Shown: positions 18,348-28,397 of the stretch, one piece after another
How positions within the stretch are numbered: the stretch's first letter is position 1
Layout of the letters: every line of letters starts with the position of its first letter
Source of the DNA: Chitinophaga ginsengisoli
Lineage (GTDB): Bacteria; Bacteroidota; Bacteroidia; Chitinophagales; Chitinophagaceae
Reading direction: 5' to 3'
DNA: 64,000 nucleotides
Assembly (NCBI RefSeq): GCF_003014595.1
Contig: NZ_PYGK01000005.1
Location: 62,001-126,000 of the forward strand
Position numbers and translations under genes: made by a program
Notes under the pieces: generated by a model
Seen by the model: only the letters and a program-made list of their open reading frames with translations
The model's database searches: none
Told to the model about the DNA's origin: nothing

Positions 18348-19505
18348 ATGATAGTGTTGTTTGAAAAACGTCCGGTGATAAAATCTGTAAATACAGGGTC
18401 ACATAAAGGCAGACATGTCCGGACATCAACGCGAAAGCCTTTCATCTGGGCCCTTGGTAGTGTAGTAATGTTGTCAGTGTTGAATGTGGGTTGTAGTAAG
18501 ACTAATGGATATGGTGGTAATAATCCTCCTCCTGCCACCAACAACTATAGCCAGGTAAACCTTGTTACAGACGTTGGCGGTGGTCCTTATAGTTCTACGT
18601 TGGTAGATGCCCATCTTATCAATCCCTGGGGCGTTGCTTTTAATCCGACTGGTGTTATTTGGATAGCGGCGAATCATACCGGCGTCAGTACTGTTTATGA
18701 TAAAAGTGGTAATACCGTGATCTCCCCGGTTACCATTGCATCCCCTGGGCATTCTACCGGAGGGGCGCCTACAGGTATTGTATATAATAGCACTACGGAT
18801 TTTGCAGTAGGTGGTACACCGGCTAAATTTATTTTCGATACAGAAGACGGTACTATCACGGCGTGGGCTTCTGGTAGCGTGGCCACTGTTGTTGCCGACA
18901 GATCTGCATCAGAAGCAATTTACAAAGGACTTGCTTTAGCAAAAGATGGTGCAGATAATTTTCTGTATGCCGCTAACTTTCATGCAGGCACTATAGATGT
19001 TTTCGATAAGGACTTCCATATGGTCACCACTAAACCGTTTATAGATCCAAATCTTCCTGCAGGCTTTGCACCATTTAATATCAGGAGTATCGGAGATAAC
19101 CTGTACGTCACCTATGCAAAACAGGACGCGAATAAAGAGGATGATATGAAAGGTGATGGTAATGGCTATGTGGATATCTTCAAACCAGATGGTTCCTTTA
19201 TAAAAAGATTTGCATCACAGGGCGCACTTAACTCTCCATGGGGCATCGTTGCCGCTACTGCCGGATTCTGGGCAGTTGATAACACCATCCTTATCGGGAA
19301 CTTCGGTGATGGAAAGATCAGTGTCTATGATCAGGATGGAAAGTTCTTAGGCCAATTGAAGAAAGGAGATAATCCAATTGTTGTTGATGGATTGTGGGCA
19401 CTGGAGAATAATATACCTTCTACGGGGGCAAATCAGTTATATTTTACAGCTGGTCCTACTGATGAGACGCATGGGGTATTTGGGTATATATTGAAAGCGT
19501 ATTAG
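18348..19505 (+). CDS. TIGR03118 family lipoprotein, six-bladed propeller-like
   Basis: About 385 residues from the ATG at 18348; an ATG at 18288 would add 20 residues ahead of an already long N-region. A hydrophobic stretch ends in a lipobox-like LNVGC. The mature part begins SQVNLVTDVGG and contains LINPWGVAFNPTGVIWIAAN, KGLALAKDGADNFLYAANF and LNSPWGIVAATAGFWAVDN, which match the TIGR03118 family and suggest NHL-type propeller blades. Biochemical function is unknown to me. It is monocistronic, with a bidirectional terminator separating it from the convergent GH2 gene. Confidence 0.83.
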   Translation: MIVLFEKRPVIKSVNTGSHKGRHVRTSTRKPFIWALGSVVMLSVLNVGCSKTNGYGGNNPPPATNNYSQVNLVTDVGGGPYSSTLVDAHLINPWGVAFNPTGVIWIAANHTGVSTVYDKSGNTVISPVTIASPGHSTGGAPTGIVYNSTTDFAVGGTPAKFIFDTEDGTITAWASGSVATVVADRSASEAIYKGLALAKDGADNFLYAANFHAGTIDVFDKDFHMVTTKPFIDPNLPAGFAPFNIRSIGDNLYVTYAKQDANKEDDMKGDGNGYVDIFKPDGSFIKRFASQGALNSPWGIVAATAGFWAVDNTILIGNFGDGKISVYDQDGKFLGQLKKGDNPIVVDGLWALENNIPSTGANQLYFTAGPTDETHGVFGYILKAY

Positions 19506-19526
19506 ACTCCTATGAATATATATAGC

Positions 19527-19560
19527 TCCGGCACCTGTATTTATAAGGTGCCGGAACTTT
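19527..19560. terminator. Bidirectional terminator between convergent genes
   Basis: TCCGGCACCT (19527-19536) and AGGTGCCGGA (19546-19555) form a perfect ten-base-pair stem with a nine-base loop, followed by CTTTT on the plus strand. It is placed between the TIGR03118-like gene and the GH2 gene. Confidence 0.8.
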
Positions 19561-19569
19561 TAATAGTTG

Positions 19570-22248
19570 TTAGTTCGCATTTGGCCAGGTTGGTTCACCA
19601 CGTTTCATTTTTTCAAAGTTATCCTTAATCTCAGTATCACCGGGAGAAGCGGCTACTGCCTTTTCCTGCCATTGGAGTGCTTCTTGCTTGTTACCAAGTT
19701 TGTATAACAGATTGGCATGGGTATCCATAGTGGATGCAACACGGAACTGGTCGGTTTCCTTGCTTATGGCCTTTTGACTCCATTCCACTGCTTTTTCTAA
19801 TTCTTCCTTTTTGTTGCTTTTCTCAAAAAGTGTCCATGCCCAATCGTTATAAGCACCGGCATGATACCGGTCATCATACCTGGTAGCTGCCTCCACAAGG
19901 TTTTGGGTGGCATTTTGCTGATCCCTGCTTGCGGCGTTAAGGTATCTGATCACACAGAGCCCGCGGATCATTTCTCCTTCTAATGGCTGATGTTGATGAA
20001 TGACAGCTTCTACTTTATTCCAGTCAGGTTTTTCTGTCAATAAGCTTTTAACCTCGTCATCAAAGATGATCGTTTCCAGTTTAGCCGTTATCGATCTTGG
20101 GCTGTTGGCCATGCCTGCAATGGAAACACTTTTTTCCAGTATGGAAAAGCCGGGATCTGTTCTCTTTGTAGTGACTCTCTCTATAAAAATGAGATTATTT
20201 TCCTGGAATGGATTCTTCAGCTTATTGATGTATTCGGCAGAAAACCTGGCAGCATTAACCGCGTCTTTATTTTGTAAGGCCAGGAGAGTAAGGCTGCGAA
20301 GGAAAGCGGAATCATTTTTTCCTGATTTATATTCCTGCAGACGGGCTGCATAATCCTTATTGATGGTATCGGCAACTGCTGCGGAGAAGGCCTTTGTGCT
20401 GGCCAGATAATTCTTTGTTACCGGCCATACTCTTGCGTGAATATTCCTTATAATAGCAGCAGGTAGTTTTATAATAGCTCTATCGTAGGTCATGAGACCA
20501 TTCTGCTCTGATTCAACATCAAATGGCTGGGTATAAATGGAAGCACTGAGTCCTTCCTGTTCCAACACTTTCAGCGAGTCGACCATCTGTGTATATTGCT
20601 TTTGCATTATGGGAGGAGTGACTACGCCATCATATCCCCAGCCGGCTTGCAGATCATTCCACAGATGTCCCTCTATGGGAACACCGATACCTCCAAACTC
20701 ACCCAATACACGTGCTTTGCCTGGCATTGCAGGTGCATTCCTGGGAAAAGGGTAGGAGTGTACATCTGCAATGTCTGATCCTATCCAGGCATTTGGAGAA
20801 GGGCTGCGAAGCAAATCATTGACATATAACATTTCTCCCGAATGGCCATTAACAATACGGGAGGGATCGGTTTGTTTTATCCACCGGGTCAAGCGTTCCT
20901 GGTCATACTGTCCCCATTTTTCATTAAACAGCACCCAGGTGGTGATGCAGGGATGATTGTACAGTTGTGCAATATTCTCCGCGCTTTCCTTTTCAAACTC
21001 AGCGTGGCCATCCTGCGTATCGTTACCGGGATTGACCATATCCTGCCATACCAGCATACCTATCTTATCAGCATGATAATACCAGCGATCAGGCTCAATC
21101 TTGATGTGCTTACGGATGGTGTTAAAGCCCATTGCTTTAGCTGCTTCAATATCAAACTTTAGTGCAGCATCGGTAGGAGCGGTGTATAGACCGTCGGGCC
21201 AGAAACCCTGGTCGAGTGTACCGAGGTTGAAGGTGTATTGATTATTCAGAAATATCCGGTCTCTACCTTTTTCATCTTTCTGAATAGCAATTTTACGCAT
21301 GCCGAAGTAGCTTTTCACTTCATCTGCTACTTTACCGTTTTTTACCAGCTTTACTTCCAGGTCATATAAAAAAGGATCATCCGGACTCCATAGATGCGGA
21401 TTGGCAATAGATAACAGTGCCGGTTTACCTGCTGGCAGTTTTACTGTGGACACCATCTTTGAACCGTTTTTTGTAGTAAGTACTACAGTGTATCCTGAGA
21501 GATCTGAGGATTTACTATCCTTGACGGCAATGTGCGCAATAGCCTGCTGTTTATCAATATCGGGAGTGATCCTGATAGATTCAATGAATGTGGAGGGAAC
21601 GGTTTCCATCCATACTGTTTGCCAGATGCCACTGCTGGGTGTGTACATGATACCTTGCGGACTGAGAACCTGTTTCCCATGAGGATTTGGTCCTAGATCG
21701 GTAGGGTCCCATACTTTAACTACCAGTTCATTTTTCCCCGACTGCAATGCGTTAGTGGCATCCAGCGTGAAATGCTGATATCCTCCCCTGTGTGTACCTA
21801 GCTCTTTACCATTCAAATAAACAGTGGCCTCGAAATCTACCGCACCAAAATGCAGCAGCAGTCGTTCATCTGTTTTTAATGCTGGTTTTTCGAAGTTATG
21901 CTTATACCAAAGCAGTTCATTCGCCTTTATTGGCTTTTTCACCCCGGACAGCGCAGATTCTATCGGATAAGGAACCAGGATGTTACCAGCATAGCTCTCC
22001 GGAAGCCCAGATGTTTTATCCGTGATTACGTACTGCCATAGCCCATTCAGGTTTTGCCATTGTGGGCGGACCATCTGGGGGCGGGGATATTCTGGTAATA
22101 CCTTTGTTGGATTGACCTGTTCTGCCCAGCGGGTAAGAATAGTACCTTGCTGAATATGCCAGGTTGTTGGTTCCTGTGCCATGGCAGCCGTAGTTATAAA
22201 AGCGGAGCATAGGCCCAGCAAAAGAGATGTACGTTCTTTTTGAAACAT
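19570..22248 (-). CDS. Glycoside hydrolase family 2 enzyme with C-terminal TPR-like tail (locus A)
   Basis: About 892 residues from ATG 22248, chosen because MFQKERTSLLLGLCSAF gives a normal signal peptide (ending AMAQ). Sugar-binding domain (LNGLWQYVITDK, WYKHNFEKPAL), immunoglobulin-like domain and TIM barrel follow in GH2 order. The acid/base Glu is 443 (FNEKWGQYD) and the nucleophile Glu 517 (VLGEFGGIG). GH2 enzymes hydrolyse beta-galactosides, glucuronides or mannosides in the periplasm; specificity is not readable here. After the barrel there are about 300 extra residues, ending in a TPR-like module (LEKAVEWSQKAI, HANLLYKLGNKQEALQWQEK), unusual for GH2. It is the last gene of SusC-SusD-lipoprotein-GH2. 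Its paralogue is at 44813, with near-identical stretches such as LGTLDQGFWPDGLYTAPTD. Confidence 0.92.
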   Translation of the reverse strand: MFQKERTSLLLGLCSAFITTAAMAQEPTTWHIQQGTILTRWAEQVNPTKVLPEYPRPQMVRPQWQNLNGLWQYVITDKTSGLPESYAGNILVPYPIESALSGVKKPIKANELLWYKHNFEKPALKTDERLLLHFGAVDFEATVYLNGKELGTHRGGYQHFTLDATNALQSGKNELVVKVWDPTDLGPNPHGKQVLSPQGIMYTPSSGIWQTVWMETVPSTFIESIRITPDIDKQQAIAHIAVKDSKSSDLSGYTVVLTTKNGSKMVSTVKLPAGKPALLSIANPHLWSPDDPFLYDLEVKLVKNGKVADEVKSYFGMRKIAIQKDEKGRDRIFLNNQYTFNLGTLDQGFWPDGLYTAPTDAALKFDIEAAKAMGFNTIRKHIKIEPDRWYYHADKIGMLVWQDMVNPGNDTQDGHAEFEKESAENIAQLYNHPCITTWVLFNEKWGQYDQERLTRWIKQTDPSRIVNGHSGEMLYVNDLLRSPSPNAWIGSDIADVHSYPFPRNAPAMPGKARVLGEFGGIGVPIEGHLWNDLQAGWGYDGVVTPPIMQKQYTQMVDSLKVLEQEGLSASIYTQPFDVESEQNGLMTYDRAIIKLPAAIIRNIHARVWPVTKNYLASTKAFSAAVADTINKDYAARLQEYKSGKNDSAFLRSLTLLALQNKDAVNAARFSAEYINKLKNPFQENNLIFIERVTTKRTDPGFSILEKSVSIAGMANSPRSITAKLETIIFDDEVKSLLTEKPDWNKVEAVIHQHQPLEGEMIRGLCVIRYLNAASRDQQNATQNLVEAATRYDDRYHAGAYNDWAWTLFEKSNKKEELEKAVEWSQKAISKETDQFRVASTMDTHANLLYKLGNKQEALQWQEKAVAASPGDTEIKDNFEKMKRGEPTWPNAN

Positions 22249-22290
22249 TAGGATGTGAGATTTATTTTGAGTTAAAAGCAAAAGGAGTCA

Positions 22291-23010
22291 TCAGTAATGA
22301 TTGATACGGACCAACTCCAGGTCCGGGCTATCATACATTACGCCTCTTATTACCAGTGTTATATTTTTCAAACGTGCAATATCATAGTAGTAGAATCCTG
22401 TCAGCAGTTCATCCGTTACAGCATCATATACTTCAATGAAATACTCCTGATTGGAGGCTTTTGCTGGAAATGAGATAAAGTCTGACACTCCTTTGTATGG
22501 AAGATTATCCACCGCGCTCCCGATAGGTTCACCGGAAATGTTAATACGAAAGCCATTACTGTTAGGCGAGAGATTTACAAAGCGTACGCCAGTGGTGCTA
22601 TCTGTACGGATGGGTATTTCATCTTTCACTAAAAGACCACTTACGTTGTCGGGATAACCATGCATAAAAAGACTGTAAACATCGCCGGGAGCAAATGTGA
22701 CGTCCTGATTAAATATAAGTTTGGTGGTATCATTTGCTAAAGCGATGCTCAGAGGAACCTTACCCACAGGTACGCCAAATGTCAGGGCTCCGTAACTATA
22801 TTTGCCATCATTGTAGGAATAATTCAAGGATTTAGAGTTTGCAAAAATGAATGGTTTTCCCGTAAAGTTCATTTTAATGTCTGTATTGTATGATGCGATG
22901 GCATTCACAAGGTTTACAGTGGCTGCATACCCTGATATATCGACATCTTCTTTTTTGCAGGAAGAAAGAAAGGATGTTGTCAACACTATAAATAAGATAT
23001 AATATTTCAT
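22291..23010 (-). CDS. DUF4397-like lipoprotein of locus A
   Basis: A 239-residue lipoprotein with lipobox LSSCKK (Cys about 18). The mature part has two beta-rich halves (ATVNLVNAIASYNTDIKM; GVRFVNLSPNSNGFRINISG) like those of DUF4397 proteins, which are often found next to SusD genes. It lies between SusD and GH2 in the same transcript (43 and 42 bases on either side). A surface glycan- or peptide-binding role is possible by analogy with SusE/SusF positions, but this is inference. Locus B has no counterpart. Confidence 0.75.
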   Translation of the reverse strand: MKYYILFIVLTTSFLSSCKKEDVDISGYAATVNLVNAIASYNTDIKMNFTGKPFIFANSKSLNYSYNDGKYSYGALTFGVPVGKVPLSIALANDTTKLIFNQDVTFAPGDVYSLFMHGYPDNVSGLLVKDEIPIRTDSTTGVRFVNLSPNSNGFRINISGEPIGSAVDNLPYKGVSDFISFPAKASNQEYFIEVYDAVTDELLTGFYYYDIARLKNITLVIRGVMYDSPDLELVRINHY

Positions 23011-23053
23011 GTGCTACTTTATTAAAGATTACAAATAACTTACCGGCGGTTTC

Positions 23054-24496
23054 TTATGGTTGTTCGAGATAGCCGGGATTCTGATGTCCACGCAAAGCGG
23101 GGTTGTACATGAACTCACTATAAGGAATAGGCAATAAAGCCTTGTAAGGCGCCCATGTTGTCCCTTTTTGCTGGGCTACAACAGACATAACTGCATTTAG
23201 CTGATCTCTGCGCTGAAGATCAAACCAGCGGTCTCCCCATTCCATAAACAATTCTGTCTGGCGTTCCTTTGCAATTGCTTTGAGCAGATCATTCTGAGAA
23301 GCAGCAGTTGTGCCTGGCACTCCTGCACGGGATCTGATGATGTTCAGGTCAGATGTTGCACTGTTGTCGCCGGTAAGATTGTTAAGGTGTGCACGGGCTT
23401 CGGCACGGATTAAATACTGTTCTGCCAGGCGAAGCACCATAGTATATTCCTTTTGTTCCATTACTGCCCATCCCGCTTTGTACTTATATGGAATAATTAG
23501 TCCTGATGTGCTCTTCGTAATCCATGATGCTCTGCGGATGTCATTTGCTTCAAAAGCGTTCAGTATAGAGGGACTTACATAAAAGAACGGATTCCTTTGG
23601 GATGGGTTGATCAATGATCTGCCATCTGGCGCGTTAGCACCTTGTTGGTCAAGCGGGTTGGGTTGTAATTGCCAGATGGCTTCTTTACTATTCTTAAGGA
23701 AGACCTGGTTTACGTCAGCCAGTAATACATAGTTGGCATCGTTGATCACTTTACCTGCTTCCGTTTCAGCTTCCTGCCATTTTCCCATATATAAGTATAC
23801 CCTTGCGAGGAGTGCAGTAGCAGCAGCTTTATTAGGGCGTATTCTTTCGGATGTAGGACTCACAAGATCCTTGTCTAAAAAGGCAGTTTTAAGGCTCTCC
23901 TGTGCCTCTTTCAGATCTTTAACCATCTGCTCGTACACAAGTTGCTTATCTGTACGTGGTACAGCACTATTCGCTTTGAAGTCTGTAGTCAATACTAATG
24001 GAACATCTCCATAGAGGTTGACCAGGTAAAAATAGAGCCAGGCTCGGGTAAACTTAGCTTCACCTGTCAGAATAAGTTTTATGTCCTCCGGCAGGGTCGC
24101 AGATTTTTCTACCCCTTCCAGCAGGCTATTCACCCTATAAATATGGTCTCTGTATGTTGCTTCCCACATGGTCCAGGCACTATTGCCGCCGGTTGCCGCA
24201 TTCGTATAATCAGGATATGCCGCGGGATTTGTCGGAATAAGTTCATCCGCCCTTAATCCTGTTCTGATCGAAAGCCCATAGATATCTGTAAAAACATCAT
24301 CTGCGGCACCGATGCGTGCGTATATGCCGGTCATAGCGGCAACCGCCGTGCTTGTATTAGAGAATACTATTTCAGATGTGGCCTTGTCAATTGGAAGGTC
24401 AACCTCAATCAGTTTTTTACATCCACCCAATAAACAGCCGGTCAGTAACAAGAGCAGCGTGTAAGTGGTATATCTTGTGCTATAAATGATTTGCAT
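23054..24496 (-). CDS. SusD/RagB family nutrient-binding lipoprotein (locus A)
   Basis: About 480 residues from ATG 24496 (an ATG ten codons upstream is less likely, as the shorter form gives a compact signal peptide). The lipobox is LLGGCKK, followed by the SusD start IEVDLPIDKATSE. Family hallmarks include the helical TPR-like scaffold, TRAWLYFYLVNLYGDVPLVL, VLRLAEQYLIRAEARAHL, ERQTELFMEWGDRWFDLQRR and the C-terminal NPALRGHQNPGY. SusD caps the SusC transporter at the cell surface and delivers ligand. It is 65 bases downstream of SusC. The closest relative in the window is the SusD at 43216. Confidence 0.96.
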   Translation of the reverse strand: MQIIYSTRYTTYTLLLLLTGCLLGGCKKLIEVDLPIDKATSEIVFSNTSTAVAAMTGIYARIGAADDVFTDIYGLSIRTGLRADELIPTNPAAYPDYTNAATGGNSAWTMWEATYRDHIYRVNSLLEGVEKSATLPEDIKLILTGEAKFTRAWLYFYLVNLYGDVPLVLTTDFKANSAVPRTDKQLVYEQMVKDLKEAQESLKTAFLDKDLVSPTSERIRPNKAAATALLARVYLYMGKWQEAETEAGKVINDANYVLLADVNQVFLKNSKEAIWQLQPNPLDQQGANAPDGRSLINPSQRNPFFYVSPSILNAFEANDIRRASWITKSTSGLIIPYKYKAGWAVMEQKEYTMVLRLAEQYLIRAEARAHLNNLTGDNSATSDLNIIRSRAGVPGTTAASQNDLLKAIAKERQTELFMEWGDRWFDLQRRDQLNAVMSVVAQQKGTTWAPYKALLPIPYSEFMYNPALRGHQNPGYLEQP

Positions 24497-24561
24497 AGTT
24501 GTTATAATTTTATATGGTCGCAGCATCGGTCAAATGAAGTGATGAACGAGGCATTATGTTG

Positions 24562-27500
24562 TTATAATCCGATCTGTATGCCTGCTGTCAATACCCTGAG
24601 CAGGGGTAATGAAGATGCACTCTGTGTTTCCGGATCCAGGCCTTTATAATTTGTGATTGTTAGCAGATTCTGGCCCTGTATATAGACTTTAAAGTTTTGC
24701 AGATGATACTTCGAAATCCAGTGTGCAGGAAGGTTATAAGAAAGAGCGACATTCCTCAGGCGTAAAAAAGAGGCGTCAACCCAACCGAGATTGCTCTCAT
24801 GGGCTTTATTTAAAAGCGGCGTAATAGGTTCACTATAATTTTCTGACGAGAATTTTTGGTAAGCGGTTATATTTCCCGGTTTCTTCCAGTTATTTAGCAG
24901 CTCAACAGGAATGTTGCCATATTCCTGGCCTGGCTCGCTGGAAAAGGAGCCAGGATTTCTTGAGATGAATACATAATCAAATAGATAGTTACGTCCGGTC
25001 TGATGGGTGAATTGAAGGAAGAATGAAAGATCGAATCCTTTAAAAGAGAGTGTATTGGATACTCCGATGGTCAGTGGTTTCGTGTTAATCTTCATGCCCT
25101 GTGTATTGCCATTGTCTTTGTCTGTATTTACGTTTCCATCTGCATCGACAAACTGATAGAGGCCTGTTGCCGGATTTACCCCTTTTGAGATATAGGCTAT
25201 TGCAAACCCAGTGAATGGTTTGCCTACGGTGACAAAGCGGTTTAGTCCATAACCGTTATATAATCCATCAGGATTTGCTAATAGTTTGTTGTACTGTAAT
25301 CCAAAATTAGCGGAGGTCGACCATGTGAAATTCTTTGTGGTGACGTTTCTGGTGTTGAGTATGAAATCCCATCCGCTATTTTGTATTTCCGCATGCTGAT
25401 TAGCTATTATGGTAACGGCGCCTCCGGTAGAAGGCAAGCGGTAAGTGCCCAGTTGGTCAGATGCTCTTGTTCTCCAGAAAGACGTAGTCAGTAAAATACG
25501 ATCATTAAAAAATCCGGTTTCCAGGGCAGCTTCCATTTTGCGGACTTTTTCCCAGTGGTAGTCAGGGTTGGCCACGCCCATTGAACGGATAGGCCTTATG
25601 TCCTGATAAGACACATTGGGGATACCCTGATATAGTTCAAGGTATTGATAATCGCCAATGCCATCATTCCCATTAGTACCAATGCTGAATCTCAGTTTGC
25701 CATATGATAGGAATGGTAATTTTTTTTTCACAGGTTCTTCCTCACTAAAGATCCACGCCAGACCCGTCGACCAGAAATTTCCAAACTGGTAACCCGGACC
25801 AAAACGGCTACTACCGTCTCTGCGTCCTGTTATATTCACGAGATATTTATTCTGCCAGTTGTAGCTCAGGCGAGCAAATATGGCCGCATACTTGTATTCT
25901 GAAGTGTTGTTGGTGGAATAGGTGATTGGCGCAACAATAAAGCTTTTTAAAAGTGCATCACTTGTGTAACCTGTGCCGGTAATAGTTTCATTTTCCTGAC
26001 TTTGGTTCTGTATTGTTATGCCGACTAAACCATCTAGTTTTCCTGCACCTACCTGACCAGTATAATTAATCTGTGGATCGAATGTGAAAGATTTATTAAG
26101 CAGGCTGGTCAAAGATGAGGCGCCTTTAGCTGTAGTGTCAGCCGGATCAAAAGAGGCGATAGGTGTGAGCCCCAGATTGCGGGTCCTTATTTCAGAATAT
26201 CCTGCTGACGCTCTTGCAGAAATATTTTCCGATATCTTATAACTGAATTCTGTGTTCCCTCTTAAATTATTGTTTTTGGACAACGATGTTTGTAATAATT
26301 GGGCATATGGATTTTGCCAGGTACCGGTTTTATTGGTAGCAGTCGGATCAGGTTCCCAGTTGAGTGTACCATTCTTTGCATAAATGGCCGGAGCATTTGG
26401 AGCCAGTGTGACCGCCAGTGTTGTAAAATCGTTGCTGTTGGAAAAGGAAGTATTGAATGTATAGGAACCGCTTAGCGATGATTTAAACCTTCCATTCTCT
26501 GAGTTGCCGGAAATGCTAAAGTTAGCGGTACCATTCTCAAATTTATTATCGCCCGGAAAAACGTATTTCTGTGTGCTGAAATTTCCACCTACGAGGTACT
26601 GAACAGTCGGAGAGCCGCCGGACACCGAAATATTACCATTATAGGACATTGCCGTTCTGCCGAAAAACTCTTTTTGCCAATCTGTATACCTGTTCTGATC
26701 CCAGACGGTCAGATCATAATTTGAATAGTTTTTTTCCTGGGTTTGTTTGTCGGGAGGGATCATACCATTGTTGGCATAAGCTTCCCGGCGCATTTGCAGA
26801 TACTGCGATGTATTGAGCAGGTCCAGTTTTTTTGAAACCTGGCTGATACCTGTGGAAAGAGATAGGTTTATGCTGGTGGCGCCTGCCTTACCTTTTTTGG
26901 TGGTAATGAGTATCACGCCGTTACCGCCACGTGAGCCATAGATGGAAGTAGCATCGGCATCTGACAATACATCTATTTGTTCGATGTCATTAACGTTAAT
27001 AAAACTTAGCGCTGATAACTGATTTCTGACAAGCCCGAATGATCCCGACCCTGCCTTCAGTGTATTTGGATAGGGGACGCCATCCACAATAATCAGGGGC
27101 TCCGATCTGAGAGAACCCGTACTTAAACTATTCTGACCTCTCAACTGGATATTTACTTCTGCATTCGGTAAGCCTGAAGTAGGAGTGATAACCAGGTTAG
27201 GTACCCTGCCCATCATAGCGATCAGTGGATTGCTTACCGGTTGCTGGTTGATATCGCGTCCTTTCAGTGTGATAACAGTGCCGGTATTTAATCTTTTAGT
27301 GGTATTGTAATAGCCTTTTACCACTGTTTCATCGAGATCGGATACATATTCTTTTAATGGTATGACGCCTAGATTGTTTCTACCTCTTATCTGTATCTGC
27401 TGTGTTAAAAATGAAACGCTGGAGATTGTAAGCGTGGCAGATCTAGGTACTCCGTTAATGACGAATGTACCATCCTGATCTGTGGTGGTACCTCGTGAAG

Positions 27501-27960
27501 TGCCTGCAATAGCTACGGATGCTGCTATGACCGGCAAACCTTTCTCATTGATCACTTTCCCGGAAACAGATATGGTGGTGTCTTTGCCTGTTAATATAGG
27601 AACCGGCGCAGGAGCTTTCCTGGTGATCGTTACAGTCCTTGAATTGACGACAACGTAGCTAAGTCCGCGGTTGTCGAGTAATTCATGCATTACATCCGAG
27701 AAGAGCCTATCCCGGGCATTTACTGACACGTTGGTAAAAGGCGCAAGTTCTTCAGTACTGAAGAAGATAATAATACCACTGATCTTTGATAATTTTTTTA
27801 GGATAAAACCAAGAGATGTATTCCTGGCGGATAAAGAGATACGCTTATCAGGTACATCAGCATTCCCCTGTGCGTTGGCAAAAAAGCAAAGCTGCATGCT
27901 GACAATGAGAACTGATGACAGGTATAAGATCCGGTTGCGTAAGCGGACAATTACAGGCAT
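24562..27960 (-). CDS. SusC/RagA TonB-dependent transporter with STN signalling domain (locus A)
   Basis: 1132 residues. The order is signal peptide (ending FANAQ), a secretin/TonB short N-terminal domain (about 40-110; LGFILKKLSKISGIIIFFST), carboxypeptidase-regulatory domain (about 130-205; ISVSGKVINEKGLPVIAASV), plug (VNIQLRGQNSL, DVLSDADATSIYGSRGGNGV) and barrel. The STN domain is the hallmark of transporters that signal to a FecR anti-sigma factor, and the divergent ECF/FecR pair at 28398-30135 is the obvious partner. It imports oligosaccharides or peptides with SusD using TonB energy. The odd plug phrase FINVNDIEQIDVLSDADATS is normal for the family. Confidence 0.96.
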   Translation of the reverse strand: MPVIVRLRNRILYLSSVLIVSMQLCFFANAQGNADVPDKRISLSARNTSLGFILKKLSKISGIIIFFSTEELAPFTNVSVNARDRLFSDVMHELLDNRGLSYVVVNSRTVTITRKAPAPVPILTGKDTTISVSGKVINEKGLPVIAASVAIAGTSRGTTTDQDGTFVINGVPRSATLTISSVSFLTQQIQIRGRNNLGVIPLKEYVSDLDETVVKGYYNTTKRLNTGTVITLKGRDINQQPVSNPLIAMMGRVPNLVITPTSGLPNAEVNIQLRGQNSLSTGSLRSEPLIIVDGVPYPNTLKAGSGSFGLVRNQLSALSFINVNDIEQIDVLSDADATSIYGSRGGNGVILITTKKGKAGATSINLSLSTGISQVSKKLDLLNTSQYLQMRREAYANNGMIPPDKQTQEKNYSNYDLTVWDQNRYTDWQKEFFGRTAMSYNGNISVSGGSPTVQYLVGGNFSTQKYVFPGDNKFENGTANFSISGNSENGRFKSSLSGSYTFNTSFSNSNDFTTLAVTLAPNAPAIYAKNGTLNWEPDPTATNKTGTWQNPYAQLLQTSLSKNNNLRGNTEFSYKISENISARASAGYSEIRTRNLGLTPIASFDPADTTAKGASSLTSLLNKSFTFDPQINYTGQVGAGKLDGLVGITIQNQSQENETITGTGYTSDALLKSFIVAPITYSTNNTSEYKYAAIFARLSYNWQNKYLVNITGRRDGSSRFGPGYQFGNFWSTGLAWIFSEEEPVKKKLPFLSYGKLRFSIGTNGNDGIGDYQYLELYQGIPNVSYQDIRPIRSMGVANPDYHWEKVRKMEAALETGFFNDRILLTTSFWRTRASDQLGTYRLPSTGGAVTIIANQHAEIQNSGWDFILNTRNVTTKNFTWSTSANFGLQYNKLLANPDGLYNGYGLNRFVTVGKPFTGFAIAYISKGVNPATGLYQFVDADGNVNTDKDNGNTQGMKINTKPLTIGVSNTLSFKGFDLSFFLQFTHQTGRNYLFDYVFISRNPGSFSSEPGQEYGNIPVELLNNWKKPGNITAYQKFSSENYSEPITPLLNKAHESNLGWVDASFLRLRNVALSYNLPAHWISKYHLQNFKVYIQGQNLLTITNYKGLDPETQSASSLPLLRVLTAGIQIGL

Positions 27961-28397
27961 ATTGCAAAGATTTGGTTGTAGAAAATGGTTGGTACCTTCG
28001 ATTTAAATTTGCAGTCAATGAGTGCTACATTCCTTAGAATAAGTGGCTCATATTGATCAAAACATTTACCCTGACGACATTTTATTGGTCTAAAACGGCG
28101 ACCTTAATCAGTTATATCGGGAAAAGAATAAGTAGAATGAACAGATAATAAAATCCCCCAGCGATTGCAAAAGCAAGCACAGGAATAAATGCTGGTATAA
28201 CCCATTGCAGATTAGTTAATCTAGCCAGTCATATGATAGAACGCAGTACCAATAATGAGGTACTATAGGAAAGCAAAATATTTTTTACAAGGCAGTGATG
28301 GTGCTATGGCATCGAAATTTCGCCGGTAAATTAAAAAATTGTTACTTTATAGCTGAATCAGACAAGAAGAATCCCATAACCAACCACTGAAGGAAGT
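27961..28397. promoter_or_regulatory. Divergent promoter region of locus A
   Basis: 437 bases between SusC (-) and the ECF sigma gene (+). No gene is visible. By position it should carry the ECF-dependent promoter of the sus operon and the promoter of the sigma gene, but no exact consensus box was found. Confidence 0.5.
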
